64,000 bases of DNA. Origin: Candidatus Methanophagaceae archaeon. GTDB lineage: Archaea; Halobacteriota; Syntropharchaeia; Alkanophagales; Methanospirareceae. Shown in pieces: positions 15,363-25,279 of the stretch; the stretch's first letter is position 1, and every line of letters starts with the position of its first letter. Location: positions 1 through 64,000 of the forward strand of contig PQXC01000007.1 of the NCBI GenBank assembly GCA_003194435.1, given 5' to 3'. Below the pieces are notes generated by a model. That model worked only from the letters and a program-made list of their open reading frames with translations. It was not told the DNA's origin and ran no database searches. A program made the translations under genes and the position numbers.

Positions 15363-17021
15363 ATGCGTTCCGATGTATTGAAACGGGATATAGAGACCTT
15401 ACCGCATCGTGCATTATTGATGTCTGCGGGCGTGAAGCAGTCGGATTTGGAGTCGGATAAGCCCTTCATCGGCATTGCCAATAGCTATAATAACATCATT
15501 CCCGGGCATATCCACCTGAACGAACTTACGAACGAGGTGAAGCGAGGAATAATAGATGCGGGTGGCGTACCTTTTGAATGGGGCGTGCCTGGCGTATGTG
15601 ATGGTATAGCGATGTATGTGGAGATGCGACTCTCACTCCCAAGCAGAGAGAATATCGCTGATAATATCGAGATAATGGTCCTATCGCACTCTCTGGATGG
15701 CTGGGTCGGCGTAACGAACTGTGACAAGATAACACCCGGGATGCTGATGGCTGCTGGGCGCCTCAATTTGCCCGCTATCATACTCACTGGTGGAGCGATG
15801 AAAGCGAATCGGAGTGATGGCGAGAAGCATCATCCGATAGAAGGCTTCAGTATCGTCGGTCGTGTGAAAGGGGGTTTGATGAGCGAGGAAGAGGCGAGGG
15901 CGATGCTGCCCGTGCTGGCTTGTGGCGCTGGCTCCTGCGTCGGGCTCTATACCGCGAATACAATGGCTATTGTCACCGAAGTGCTGGGCATGTCACTCAC
16001 CGGATGCGCAACTACGCTGGCAACAGACCCTGATAAGAAGCGGCAGGCGTATGAAACCGGCAGGCGAATCGTTGAACTGGTTAAAGAGGATATAAAGCCG
16101 CGTGATATAATGGTGAGAGACGCATTCGAGAACGCCATCAGGGTGGATATGGCACTTGGCGGCTCCACGAATGCCGTATTACATATACCAATGATAGCGA
16201 AAGAAGCCGGTATCGAGCTCAATGTGAACATGTTCGATGAAATATCACGCGAGACGCCCAATATATGCAGGTTGATACCCGCGGGAACACACGAGATGGC
16301 TGATTTAGACCGTGCAGGTGGCATACCTGCTGTCCTTCAACGCTTGCGTCCGCTGCTCAAAGATTCGGAAACGGTGAATGGGCGAACGATAATGGAGATA
16401 GCGGAGGAGGGCAGGGTTCTGGACGAAGAGGTTATCAGAAGCATAGACAACCCTTATTTCCCCGAAGGCGGGATAGCAGTGCTGAGCGGTAACCTTGCGA
16501 ACAGCGCAGTGGTAAAACAGACCGCGGTTGATGAGGATATGATGGTGCATTCGGGACCTGCAAAGGTGTTCATGAGCGAGAAGGAGCTGTTGGACGCGAT
16601 AGAAGGTAAGGGCGATAAGATAATAGAGGAGGGAGATGTGGTTGTGCTCCCATTTCAGGGTCCCGCTGGCGCTCCCGGTATGCCGGAGATGCTTACACCG
16701 ACCGATGCGATAAAGGGTGCGGGCTTTAAGCATGTTGCTCTAATCACCGATGGTAGATTCTCCGGTGCGACCTCAGGACTCTGTATCGGGCATGTGGAGA
16801 TGGAAGCCTACAATGGTGGAGCAATCGGAGCGGTGAGGGATGGCGATGTGATTGAGATAGATATACCACGGCGGAGTTTAAATGTCAGGTTGAGCGTAGA
16901 TGAACTGAGAGATAGGCTAAAGCGCGTGAAACCGCCACACAGGGAGCTTACACCACTCCTGGAAGCGTACAGAAAGAAATTCACCGGTATTAACTGCTAT
17001 GGCTATGGCAATAACCAATAA
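15363..17021 (+). CDS. ilvD: Dihydroxy-acid dehydratase
   Basis: A 552-residue enzyme of normal length that dehydrates 2,3-dihydroxy-acids to 2-oxo acids in isoleucine, valine and pantothenate synthesis. The iron-sulfur ligands are visible as PGVCDGIAM (Cys79), VTNCDKITPGM (Cys120) and CGAGSCVGLYTANTM (Cys192). Other family blocks are NIIPGHIHLNEL, GGSTNAVLHI, FQGPAGAPGMPEML and DGRFSGATSGLCIGH near the C terminus. The ATG at 15363 has little leader sequence, consistent with a leaderless archaeal transcript. It ends 7 bp from the end of the convergent cooC gene. Confidence 0.96.
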   Translation: MRSDVLKRDIETLPHRALLMSAGVKQSDLESDKPFIGIANSYNNIIPGHIHLNELTNEVKRGIIDAGGVPFEWGVPGVCDGIAMYVEMRLSLPSRENIADNIEIMVLSHSLDGWVGVTNCDKITPGMLMAAGRLNLPAIILTGGAMKANRSDGEKHHPIEGFSIVGRVKGGLMSEEEARAMLPVLACGAGSCVGLYTANTMAIVTEVLGMSLTGCATTLATDPDKKRQAYETGRRIVELVKEDIKPRDIMVRDAFENAIRVDMALGGSTNAVLHIPMIAKEAGIELNVNMFDEISRETPNICRLIPAGTHEMADLDRAGGIPAVLQRLRPLLKDSETVNGRTIMEIAEEGRVLDEEVIRSIDNPYFPEGGIAVLSGNLANSAVVKQTAVDEDMMVHSGPAKVFMSEKELLDAIEGKGDKIIEEGDVVVLPFQGPAGAPGMPEMLTPTDAIKGAGFKHVALITDGRFSGATSGLCIGHVEMEAYNGGAIGAVRDGDVIEIDIPRRSLNVRLSVDELRDRLKRVKPPHRELTPLLEAYRKKFTGINCYGYGNNQ

Positions 17022-17028
17022 CCAATAA

Positions 17029-17805
17029 CTATGACAGGTGAATAATCTTCTCATATATCTCCTTCACTGCAACAACCGCTTTTGAATCCTCAGGCAGGTC
17101 TATCAGTGGCTTACCCACCAGATCAAAAGCTCTTATATTCTCATCCTCTGGCACAGTCCCTATGAGAGAGAGACCACTCGCCTCCACTGCCGGTTCAAGT
17201 ATTGACCTCACACCCTCTGTTACTTTGTTAAGCACGAGGAATATCTGCCCGAAATTGATATGCAGACTGGCTGCGAGATTCTTTATTGACGATGCGGTAT
17301 CTATACCCCGTTTTGTTGCATCACTCACCACAAGCATCGTATCCACATCCCGCGTCGTTCTGCGACTGAGATGCTCCAGTCCCGCCTCACAGTCTATCAG
17401 AATTGTGGAATACCGTGATGCGAGCCTATCAATAAAATAACGCAGCATGTCGTTTATCAGGCAATAGCAGCCCGGACCCTCAGAACGACCCATTACCAGC
17501 AGTGAGAATCGTGGCGTGTTTACCATTATCTCTTCTATCTTGTATTCTATCAGGAGGTCAGTGGGCATCTGCTCGGAGAAATAGACACTGCTTGGTGATG
17601 CTATCTCCTCTCTTATATCACCTATCGTTCGCTCCACCTTCACACCTAATGTGCTGGGCAGTGAAGCGGCAGGGTCGGCATCTATCACGAGCACCCTGCT
17701 ATCTTCAGCCAGGAATCTGAGCAATAGCGATGCTATAACTGTCTTACCGGTACCACCTTTACCCGCCACCGCGATGATATTCGCCTTCTCTGTCTCTGTC
17801 ATCAT
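17029..17805 (-). CDS. cooC: CooC-like MinD/ParA-family ATPase
   Basis: A 258-residue P-loop ATPase of the SIMIBI class with the deviant Walker A AGKGGTGKT at residues 14-22, a switch region LVIDADPAASLPSTLG, and DCEAGLEHLSRRTTRDVD. A C-x-C pair in GRSEGPGCYCLIN is placed like the dimer-bridging cysteines of CooC that bind nickel. CooC inserts nickel into the C-cluster of carbon monoxide dehydrogenase, and archaea carry several paralogs, so the exact target here is not certain. No CODH gene is in the window. A second CooC-like gene lies at 28050-28838 with a transporter. Confidence 0.82.
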   Translation of the reverse strand: MMTETEKANIIAVAGKGGTGKTVIASLLLRFLAEDSRVLVIDADPAASLPSTLGVKVERTIGDIREEIASPSSVYFSEQMPTDLLIEYKIEEIMVNTPRFSLLVMGRSEGPGCYCLINDMLRYFIDRLASRYSTILIDCEAGLEHLSRRTTRDVDTMLVVSDATKRGIDTASSIKNLAASLHINFGQIFLVLNKVTEGVRSILEPAVEASGLSLIGTVPEDENIRAFDLVGKPLIDLPEDSKAVVAVKEIYEKIIHLS

Positions 17806-17823
17806 CTCCCTTCATTTTCTTTT

Positions 17824-18645
17824 TCACTTATGCTTAATTCTCCGTATGTAATCCAGTTTAAGCGGAAGTGTACCCCTCGTCTCATATACCGCCCACGTGT
17901 AGTAGAGGAACGCATATAGCGCTAAACAGGCATAGAAAATACCGAGCAGATTATTCAATCCCAATATCCCGGCAATACTGAGGAACATGAAACTAAAAGG
18001 TACGAGGATGATGGGCAGGAAGAGTGCGACCCACGCAGTGTTCTTATCAAAGACATCGAACTCAGCGGTTATGACCAGCCACCAGAGTATGTAGAGGAAT
18101 AGCGTAGCGAAATGTGCCATACTAAACGAGGTCTCTATCATGAGTACAAAAGCAGACATGGATAAAACAGTCAAGAGAATAATCTTTGCTATGAATCCTA
18201 CTGAGGTTCCGGGTGCAATAGCTTTCTCCACCCCCTCCACCTGCGGGCTCTCCATCTTTAGCTGCTCGTCTATTAATGTTTGAACCATACGGTCAATCTT
18301 ATTCAGGCGACTACCAAGTGATTCCATCTCTACATGCGTCTCCGCTACTTTCCTCAACACTGGCTCCAGACGCTCATATATCCCACGGTCAAATGCGGCA
18401 TTCACCAAACTCTCATAATATGCCGACTTCTTGTATATTCGTATGGTGAAATAAGCCAGCAAGATGCCTATCCCCAGGACTATCAAATCCAGCAGGATGC
18501 CATATATATTAAATTTCAATATCAGATCAACAAGGAGGGAGAATAGGGCGATACCAACCAGAATAACTGCAATGAGCAAAGCGAGCGCCAGACCTATCTT
18601 CTCCGCCGCTGAGACTCTGCTCCTGGTCTGAGGTGTATTTGCCAT
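17824..18645 (-). CDS. Membrane protein with central coiled coil
   Basis: A 273-residue protein with two N-terminal membrane segments (about 16-40 and 45-70), a cytoplasmic helical section (about 75-135, RLEPVLRKVAETHVEMESLG and RLNKIDRMVQTLIDEQLKME) predicted to form a coiled coil, and four further membrane segments to the end. No family is recognised. It lies 18 bp upstream of cooC on the same strand, so the two could be cotranscribed, but there is no other link to nickel or CODH biology. Confidence 0.7.
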   Translation of the reverse strand: MANTPQTRSRVSAAEKIGLALALLIAVILVGIALFSLLVDLILKFNIYGILLDLIVLGIGILLAYFTIRIYKKSAYYESLVNAAFDRGIYERLEPVLRKVAETHVEMESLGSRLNKIDRMVQTLIDEQLKMESPQVEGVEKAIAPGTSVGFIAKIILLTVLSMSAFVLMIETSFSMAHFATLFLYILWWLVITAEFDVFDKNTAWVALFLPIILVPFSFMFLSIAGILGLNNLLGIFYACLALYAFLYYTWAVYETRGTLPLKLDYIRRIKHK

Positions 18646-18715
18646 CTTTTATTTCAATTTTAATTTAATGCAAGGGCGATATATAATTTAAATTTGCATC
18701 TTTTTTCTTCATTCT

Positions 18716-19864
18716 TCATTCTTCATTCGGATTCCAGTTGCGCATGTATTCCAGTCCCAGCTCTTTCAGTCGCCTTTTGTCTATATGCAGGGTCTCGGGG
18801 TATCCGTCAACGAATTTCTCAAATTCGGTATGTAGAGAATGAAAAGCACTCTGACTGGCAGAAGAGTAGGAGGATGGTCCCCCCTCCTCGCGCTTGAATT
18901 CGTATCTCATCTCGAAATGAACTGCATGCTTCGTCAAGCGCTTGAATTCATCAAAATCCAGCGAGTGATACACATGGAGTGGTATCCCCAGGACCCGCAA
19001 TCTCACTATCTTGTCATCTGGATTGCAATCAAGAATTCGAGTCTTTATCATCCTTCTTATCTCCCCTGCATCAAGACCATCACAAACAACCGGCTCGAGG
19101 TCCAGCATATCTCTTATACGGAGTTGATGAAATATAACCTTCCTGGTACCGTCATCCAGCAATCTAACTTCTAAAAACCCTTTATTATCGCCTACCTCGC
19201 CGAAACTGAACCTCTCGGTGGAGCCCGCGTAGTAAGCATCTTCACGCACTTTCGTGCAGCGGTGATAATGCCCCAGAGCGATGTAATCAAGCCCTCTAAG
19301 GTTGTCAATGCTGATAATCTGTTCGTTTATTTCGCCCATCATGAATACTGGCACTGGCTTGCCTCTAACCTTAATACCTGCATGCAGCATTGCCAGGTTA
19401 AAACCGTTCTTATCAACCTTTATCTTATCCTTCTCTCCCTCTATATCATCACAATGCGGAATTGCATGAACCGTTATATCATCCAGTTCAATGGTCTCGT
19501 ATTTGTTCCTGTGCACAACGTACACCCCGGGGATATGCTCAAATAGACTGAAGACGCTGCCCGTTTCCTTCAATCTGGGGGTCTCGTGATTGCCCGAGAT
19601 CACCACGAAAGGTATGCCTGCTTCGCTCAACCTTATTAATTGAGTGAGGACGAAAGAAATAGCGCGGTTTGTCGGGCGTACGGAATCAAACATGTCGCCT
19701 GCATGTAGTATTACATCTGGTGGGTCTTTCAACGCATAGTCCACGAACTGCTTGAACGCTTTGTAGGTGTCCACTTCTCGTTGGTTCAAACCCGTCGCTT
19801 CGTCTATCTTACGATACGCTGAATAGCCTATGTGTGTGTCCGCGAGATGGAATATTCGCTTCAT
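18716..19864 (-). CDS. mre11: DNA repair nuclease Mre11
   Basis: A 382-residue calcineurin-like metallophosphoesterase that, with Rad50, processes DNA double-strand breaks. The metal-binding motifs are in order: FHLADTHIGYS (motif I), LHAGDMFDSVRP (motif II), VVISGNHETPR (motif III), and DYIALGHYHR (motif V). The ATG at 19862-19864 is chosen because MKRIFHLADTH is the natural N terminus; a longer frame reaching 19978 would overlap the divergent glucoamylase gene. The C-terminal part (about 250-382) is the capping and Rad50-binding region. rad50 and herA/nurA, common neighbours, are not seen here, and the downstream gene is an unrelated membrane protein. Confidence 0.93.
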   Translation of the reverse strand: MKRIFHLADTHIGYSAYRKIDEATGLNQREVDTYKAFKQFVDYALKDPPDVILHAGDMFDSVRPTNRAISFVLTQLIRLSEAGIPFVVISGNHETPRLKETGSVFSLFEHIPGVYVVHRNKYETIELDDITVHAIPHCDDIEGEKDKIKVDKNGFNLAMLHAGIKVRGKPVPVFMMGEINEQIISIDNLRGLDYIALGHYHRCTKVREDAYYAGSTERFSFGEVGDNKGFLEVRLLDDGTRKVIFHQLRIRDMLDLEPVVCDGLDAGEIRRMIKTRILDCNPDDKIVRLRVLGIPLHVYHSLDFDEFKRLTKHAVHFEMRYEFKREEGGPSSYSSASQSAFHSLHTEFEKFVDGYPETLHIDKRRLKELGLEYMRNWNPNEE

Positions 19865-19946
19865 TTCATGTCTATAGTCTATATTCCCATACACTAATTG
19901 TTTTGTTATAATTATAAGGAACGGAGTATACATTAAAATAAAATGT

Positions 19947-22493
19947 GTGAACAGATTTTGGACATTTATATACCGCAAGGATTATCAAATTATTAACAAG
20001 GCTTATGTAAAAACAAAAATGTTGTGTACAGTATGGCATACCGAAGATGGAGGGGACTCGCCCAGGATACCATATAAAGTGCAGGCGAAGAAGCCAGTAG
20101 AGATCTGGATTGGCACATGGCCAATAGAACCTGGTCAAAGCGTATGGATAGAGTATAGGGTTAATGGCGGGTCATGGAAGAAGATACAGTGCAACTGGCA
20201 GTACAATAGCAATGTGAATAGCTATTGGCGTGGGGTCATACCCGGTCTAAGTCTACAAGCCGATGCTACGGTTGTATACAGGATAAATGCGAAACAGGGT
20301 AATTTCAAGATACCGGACCGAGAAGGAGACCGACCCTGCCTATGCCCCTGCCCATGCCTCTGTGGTCCTTTCACGTTTACTGTCTGCGAGGAGACCCGAC
20401 CTGCTCCGGGTTCACCAGGCAACGCCCCACTGTGGACCACTGGAGCAAAGAACGGTATTGGGACTTCCTGTTCAGACCGGTCAAGAGTGTGGTTCACACT
20501 CTCAAGAGGGCTTGTGAATGAGATATACTTTCCTACGATTGACAAGGCGAACAGCCGGGATTTTCAATTCCTGGTCTCTGATGGCAAGACGTTTGCAGAC
20601 GACACGAGGAATGATATGCATCATGAGATTCAGTATATTGATGACAGAGCGCTCGCATATCGGTTGATAAATCGAGATAAAGAGGGTAAATATAGGATAG
20701 AGGAGCGAATAATCACGGATCCTGATGCCGATTCGATTGTTATTCTGATGAAATACGAACCACTCACACAGGAAGCCGAGAAATACAGCGTATATGCATT
20801 GTTGAATCCACACATGGATAATTCCGGATGGAACGATACCAGCCGACATGTGCGCTACAAAGGCAAAGATGTACTGCTATCATATCAGAACGGCATATAC
20901 AGCGCATTCATTGTTAGCTGTCCGGTAACCAATTTTTCATGTGGATTCGTCGGGAGGAGTGATGGATACACGGATTTGAAGGACAATTACAGGATGGACT
21001 GGAGATATACAGAGGCGAGAGGTGGGAACACAGCTTTGATCTTCGAGCTGGATTTGTCTTTGTCCCGTTCTAAGACAGCTATGGTGGTGATTGGGTACGG
21101 CGAAAACGAGGATAGCGCATTGAGAACAGCATATAAAACGATGATGAAGGATTATGATGAAATGGAAAGGAAGTATATCAGGGAATGGCAGGAATTCTGT
21201 GCGAGTTTGAACCGTCTTGAGACATATCCGGGAGATACAAAGCTGGCATATGTGAGTGCGATGGTGCTCAAAGCGTTGGAGGACAAAACATATAAAGGAG
21301 CGATGATAGCATCGCTTTCTATACCCTGGGGTGATAGTATAGGAGACAGCAATAGTGGGGGTTATCATCTTGTATGGGCACGAGATCTATATCAGGTGGC
21401 TACTGCATTCATGGCTATCGGGTATTATGATGGTGCGCGTAGGGCTCTGGAATATCTGGATAGAATACAGCAGGAGCATGATGGCTCATTCCCACAGAAT
21501 TCGTGGTTGAACGGAGAGCCCTATTGGAGAGGAGAGCAACTGGATGAGGCTTCTTATCCCATCATTCTCGCCTGGCGATTGTATAAAGCAGGTAAGCTCG
21601 ATTATGATCCATACTATTCCCTGGTCAAACCTGCTGCTGAGTTCATCACACATACAGGACCAGGCACACCCCAGGAGCGCTGGGAGGAGGTGCAGGGCTT
21701 GTCACCTTCGACGATAGCGGCAGAAATAGCGGCACTGGTATGTGCAGCGAAGTTTGCAGAGGAGCAGGTGAAGAAGGGTGACTATAAGGAACAGGGCGCA
21801 GCGGACTGGTATTATAAGAAAGCGGATGAATGGGCGCGGAAGATAGAAGATTGGTGTTTTGTGAAGGGTACAGGCTATCTGGGCGATGGATACTACTTCT
21901 TGAGAACCAATCCAGATTCATGGTATGAGATCAACCCGAGTGACAGAACCAGAATAAGGTTGAAGAATGGTGCTGGTGAATTCCTCGCACGCGACATAAT
22001 AGATGCGGGATTCCTCGAATTGGTGAGGCTCGGCGTCAGGCAGCCGTCGGCAGAGTCTATTGTTGAGAGTATTCCTGAGGTGGACAGGGTACTGCGAGTG
22101 GAAACACCCGGTGGACCATGCTTTTACCGTTACAATCACGATTGTTATGGAGAATATGAGGATGGCAGACCTTATGACGGCTCAGGTAAGGGCAGGCTGT
22201 GGCCCATTCTGACCGGTGAACGAGGTCATTATGAGCTGGCGATGGGGAACGATGTTACAGAGTATGTGCGTGCAATAGAAAGTTTTGCAAATGACGGGTA
22301 TATGCTGCCCGAGCAGATATGGGACCGGAAGATAGGTATACCGGATAGGGGACTCTTCTTAGGCAAAGGCACGGGAAGTGCAACTCCACTCGCATGGAGC
22401 CACGCGGAATATCTTAAGTTGATCCGTTCAGTCTTTGATGGCTCAGTCTTTGATACCATTCCCGAGGTAAAGGAACGCTACTGCTGCTACTGA
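19947..22493 (+). CDS. GH15 glucoamylase-type glucan hydrolase
   Basis: A protein of up to 848 residues. The N-terminal part (about 25-125) is an Ig-like or starch-binding-like beta domain (PVEIWIGTWPIEPGQSVWIE) followed by a Cys/Pro tract (PCLCPCPCLCGP). The GH15 N-terminal beta-sandwich starts at about residue 155 (APLWTTGAKNGIGTS). The (alpha/alpha)6 catalytic barrel follows, with GGYHLVWARDLYQVATAF, the proposed acid in GEQLDEASYPIILAW, and the proposed base in PLAWSHAEYLKLI. There is no signal peptide, so it should act inside the cell on glycogen, releasing glucose. The start is unsure: 19947, or the Met at 20019 (MLCTVWHTEDGG), which fits the domain better. It pairs functionally with the glucan enzyme at 36345-38852. 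Confidence 0.88.
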   Translation: MNRFWTFIYRKDYQIINKAYVKTKMLCTVWHTEDGGDSPRIPYKVQAKKPVEIWIGTWPIEPGQSVWIEYRVNGGSWKKIQCNWQYNSNVNSYWRGVIPGLSLQADATVVYRINAKQGNFKIPDREGDRPCLCPCPCLCGPFTFTVCEETRPAPGSPGNAPLWTTGAKNGIGTSCSDRSRVWFTLSRGLVNEIYFPTIDKANSRDFQFLVSDGKTFADDTRNDMHHEIQYIDDRALAYRLINRDKEGKYRIEERIITDPDADSIVILMKYEPLTQEAEKYSVYALLNPHMDNSGWNDTSRHVRYKGKDVLLSYQNGIYSAFIVSCPVTNFSCGFVGRSDGYTDLKDNYRMDWRYTEARGGNTALIFELDLSLSRSKTAMVVIGYGENEDSALRTAYKTMMKDYDEMERKYIREWQEFCASLNRLETYPGDTKLAYVSAMVLKALEDKTYKGAMIASLSIPWGDSIGDSNSGGYHLVWARDLYQVATAFMAIGYYDGARRALEYLDRIQQEHDGSFPQNSWLNGEPYWRGEQLDEASYPIILAWRLYKAGKLDYDPYYSLVKPAAEFITHTGPGTPQERWEEVQGLSPSTIAAEIAALVCAAKFAEEQVKKGDYKEQGAADWYYKKADEWARKIEDWCFVKGTGYLGDGYYFLRTNPDSWYEINPSDRTRIRLKNGAGEFLARDIIDAGFLELVRLGVRQPSAESIVESIPEVDRVLRVETPGGPCFYRYNHDCYGEYEDGRPYDGSGKGRLWPILTGERGHYELAMGNDVTEYVRAIESFANDGYMLPEQIWDRKIGIPDRGLFLGKGTGSATPLAWSHAEYLKLIRSVFDGSVFDTIPEVKERYCCY

Positions 22494-22570
22494 GGAAATG
22501 CAAGCAACTTCTTGTGAAAATGCAGAGTGATAGATATAGATAGTTATAGATAGTTATGGGTAATTAAGAG

Positions 22571-23482
22571 TTAAGAGATATAATAGCAAGCTACCCAATG
22601 CCCACTTCCAATTTCAACCATCTCTGGCTCTTTTTTACTGCAAATTTCAGCAGCAAATGGGCATCCTGGATAAAACACGCACCCCGATACACCATGATAA
22701 TCGCTCGTAGTTTTTATATCCACTATTGATGCTGGAGAAATCAATGTATTCGTGTAGGGATGTCTTGCATCGTTGAATATGTCTTTTGCATTACCGATTT
22801 CAACTATCTTACCATGATACATCACCGCTATCCTATCACTCATGTGTCGCACAACTTCGAGGTCATGCGAGATGAACAGAAGTGTCAGGTGCAATTCCCT
22901 TTTTAAATCCCGTATTAAATTCAGTATCTGTGCCTGAACAGAGACGTCTAAAGACGAAGTGGGTTCATCAGCAACAATAAAGTCCGGATTTAATGCAAGA
23001 ACCCTCGCAAGCACGACCCTTTGATTTTGTCCGCCACTTAACTGGTAAGGATAGCGATTTACATGTTCGGGATTCAACCCCACTGTTTCTATCAATTCCG
23101 AAACTTTGTTTTTAATCTCTCTTTTATTTAAACCCCCTTGCAATTTTAAAGGTTCTGCAATACTATCTCCTACCTTCATTCCTGGATTGAGCGATGCCTC
23201 CGGGTCTTGAAATATCATTTGCATGCGAGGTCTGACCTTTCGCAATTCCTTCTTTTTTAATTGTAACAAATCAATGCCATCGAAACTGATTTTCCCTGAG
23301 GTCGGTTCAATCAATCGTAATAACAACTTCCCGACCGTTGTCTTTCCACAGCCGCTCTCCCCGACGAGTCCCAATGTTTCTCCTCTTTCAATCTGGAATG
23401 ATACACCATCCACAGCTTTTATATACTGTTTCTTCAGTATTCCCGATGAGAAATATTTTCTCAGGTCTTTAACTTCGATCAT
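22571..23482 (-). CDS. oppF: ABC transporter ATPase, Opp/Nik type (second ATPase)
   Basis: A 303-residue ATP-binding subunit with Walker A GESGCGKTTVGK, signature YQLSGGQNQRVVLARVL, Walker B DFIVADEPTSSLDVS, and the C-terminal oligopeptide-family extension with a Cys cluster (GCVFYPGCPFAAEICSKK) that binds a 4Fe-4S cluster in OppD/DppD-type ATPases. It is the last gene of the cooC-opp operon and overlaps the preceding oppD by 14 bp. The N terminus MIEVKDLRKYFSSGI is typical for the OppF position. Confidence 0.9.
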   Translation of the reverse strand: MIEVKDLRKYFSSGILKKQYIKAVDGVSFQIERGETLGLVGESGCGKTTVGKLLLRLIEPTSGKISFDGIDLLQLKKKELRKVRPRMQMIFQDPEASLNPGMKVGDSIAEPLKLQGGLNKREIKNKVSELIETVGLNPEHVNRYPYQLSGGQNQRVVLARVLALNPDFIVADEPTSSLDVSVQAQILNLIRDLKRELHLTLLFISHDLEVVRHMSDRIAVMYHGKIVEIGNAKDIFNDARHPYTNTLISPASIVDIKTTSDYHGVSGCVFYPGCPFAAEICSKKEPEMVEIGSGHWVACYYIS

Positions 23483-24419
23483 ATAGCAGGCACCTCACAA
23501 AATGCCCATTTCCTATTTCTGCCATTTCCGGGTGCCTGGTTTTACATATCCCTGTGGCATAGTCACATCGTGGATGGAACCGGCATCCGTCTGGGAGGTT
23601 AATTAAAGAAGGACTCATGCCCCTTATCGGTTTTAATCCCCTTTCTGGTAGTGAATTGAGAAAGCCCTGCGTATAAGGATGCAGTGGATTCTTGAATATA
23701 TCCTCTGTTTTTGCATATTCCACGAGTTCGCCCGCATACATCACTGCGATATTATCGCAAACCTCTGCTGCAACTCCTAAATCATGCGTTATGAACAGCA
23801 TAGACCTTTGCTTTGTCACTTCTCTTAGGAGCTTCACTACCTGCATTTTTATCGTAACGTCCAGCCCCTTTGTCGGTTCATCTGCGATAATCAACGAGGG
23901 GTCACATGCAAGAGCCATTGCAATCATTGCCCTTTCCTTCATTCCTCCGCTGAACTCATGTGGATATTTATTTGCCATTTTATCCGGAGCAGGGATTTTT
24001 ACCGCTTCGAGCATTTCTACTGCTTTCTCGCTCGCCGCTCTTTTAGCCAGCCTTTGATGCAATTGAATTGCTTCTGCTATCTGGTCACCCACTTTTAAAA
24101 CGGGATTCAAGGATGTTGCTGGGTTCTGGAGTATCATAGCGATTTCCTTACCCCTTATCTTCCTTATTTCTTCTTCGCTCAGCCTTAGAAGGTCTTTGCC
24201 CTTATACACGATTTTACCTTCTATATTTATCTTTGCAGATGAGTGAAACAGACGTATTATGGACATTCCCAAAATACTTTTACCACTGCCTGTTTCGCCT
24301 ATTAATCCCAATTTCTCTTTTTCTTCTATCTTGAGGTCAACAGCATTCACGGCTTTTACAATCCCGTCCCTGGTTGGGAACCATGTCTTTAGACTTGTTA
24401 TTTCTAATAGAGTCGTCAT
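23469..24419 (-). CDS. oppD: ABC transporter ATPase, Opp/Nik type (first ATPase)
   Basis: A 316-residue ATPase with Walker A GETGSGKSILGMS, signature HEFSGGMKERAMIAMAL, Walker B SLIIADEPTKGLDVT, and the C-terminal Cys-rich extension (CRFHPRCDYATGICKTR). I choose the ATG at 24417-24419 because it overlaps the oppC stop by ATGA and because MTTLLEITSLKTWFP is a normal start; an upstream extension to 24539 would run into oppC and has no homology. Together with OppF it powers the OppBC permease. Confidence 0.9.
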   Translation of the reverse strand: MTTLLEITSLKTWFPTRDGIVKAVNAVDLKIEEKEKLGLIGETGSGKSILGMSIIRLFHSSAKINIEGKIVYKGKDLLRLSEEEIRKIRGKEIAMILQNPATSLNPVLKVGDQIAEAIQLHQRLAKRAASEKAVEMLEAVKIPAPDKMANKYPHEFSGGMKERAMIAMALACDPSLIIADEPTKGLDVTIKMQVVKLLREVTKQRSMLFITHDLGVAAEVCDNIAVMYAGELVEYAKTEDIFKNPLHPYTQGFLNSLPERGLKPIRGMSPSLINLPDGCRFHPRCDYATGICKTRHPEMAEIGNGHFVRCLLYDRS

Positions 24420-25279
24420 ATTCGCGTCATACCTCTCAACCTCGGATTCACCAGTTCCTCCAGCGCATAACCAATGAACGTGAGCGAAAGAATTGTGAAC
24501 GTAATGCACAATCCCGCTGGTAGCATCCACCACATCCATAAGTCTGATATGAATATGGTGGGATACACAAAAGCATAATGGAGAATCATGCCCCAGCTCT
24601 TTGCTGTTGGGTCACCCAGGCCAAGGAAACTCAAGCTCGATTCTGCAATTATTACGTGGCTTGCTTCTATAATCAATCGCACAACGAGCAGAGGAAATAC
24701 ATTTGGCAGGATATGCTTCATTAAAATATACGTGTCCGGCGCTCCGACCATTCTCGCTGCTTCCACATAATTCCTTGTTCTTAGCGACAGCACCTCGGAG
24801 CGTATAATTCGCGTGGTTATGGGCCACCCGAGTATAATGAAAATGAATATGAGGTTCCAGATGCTGGGTCGCATGAATGCTGCAATTACTATTATCAATG
24901 GCAGTCTCGGAATCGCAAGGAACGCATCAACAATCCGCATAAGGAAAAAACCAAACATTTCAAAGTAGCCGGAAAGAAGACCGAATGCTGTCCCTATAAT
25001 ACCCGAGACGACCGATACGAAGAACGCAATGAATAAAGAGACCCTTGCACCGTATATAAGTTCGCTCAGTATATCCTGACCTATATCATTCGTGCCAAGC
25101 AGATGGTCAGAACCCGGATGTTCCATGGGTTTAAACATCTCATGCGGGTCGTAGGGAGCAATATAAGGTGCAAAGACCGCCAACGTCACAAAGAAGAGCA
25201 ATATCGCAAGTCCAATCAATCCAAGCCTACTCTCTTTATACGCATTCCAGAAACGATTTAAATCCTTTATTTCAGTCAT
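24416..25279 (-). CDS. oppC: ABC transporter permease, OppC/NikC type
   Basis: A 287-residue inner-membrane permease with an N-terminal cytoplasmic start and first helix (RLGLIGLAILLFFVTLAVFA), the OppC N-terminal motif APYDPHEM, and a BPD_transp_1 domain with the EAA-loop region VEAARMVGAPDTYILMKHIL. About six membrane helices are visible. The start overlaps the oppB stop by 8 bp. The sequence SFLGLGDPTAKSWGMIL near the C terminus is a hallmark of the OppC/DppC/NikC group. Confidence 0.92.
   Translation of the reverse strand: MTEIKDLNRFWNAYKESRLGLIGLAILLFFVTLAVFAPYIAPYDPHEMFKPMEHPGSDHLLGTNDIGQDILSELIYGARVSLFIAFFVSVVSGIIGTAFGLLSGYFEMFGFFLMRIVDAFLAIPRLPLIIVIAAFMRPSIWNLIFIFIILGWPITTRIIRSEVLSLRTRNYVEAARMVGAPDTYILMKHILPNVFPLLVVRLIIEASHVIIAESSLSFLGLGDPTAKSWGMILHYAFVYPTIFISDLWMWWMLPAGLCITFTILSLTFIGYALEELVNPRLRGMTRI

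Noticed and set aside
19865..19978. N-terminal extension of Mre11 with a hydrophobic stretch
   Set aside because: The first metal-binding motif follows directly after the Met at 19864, and the extension would overlap the divergent glucoamylase start.
24420..24539. Forty-residue N-terminal extension of OppD
   Set aside because: It lies entirely over the oppC coding region; the ATG at 24419 overlaps the oppC stop and starts at the normal OppD N terminus.
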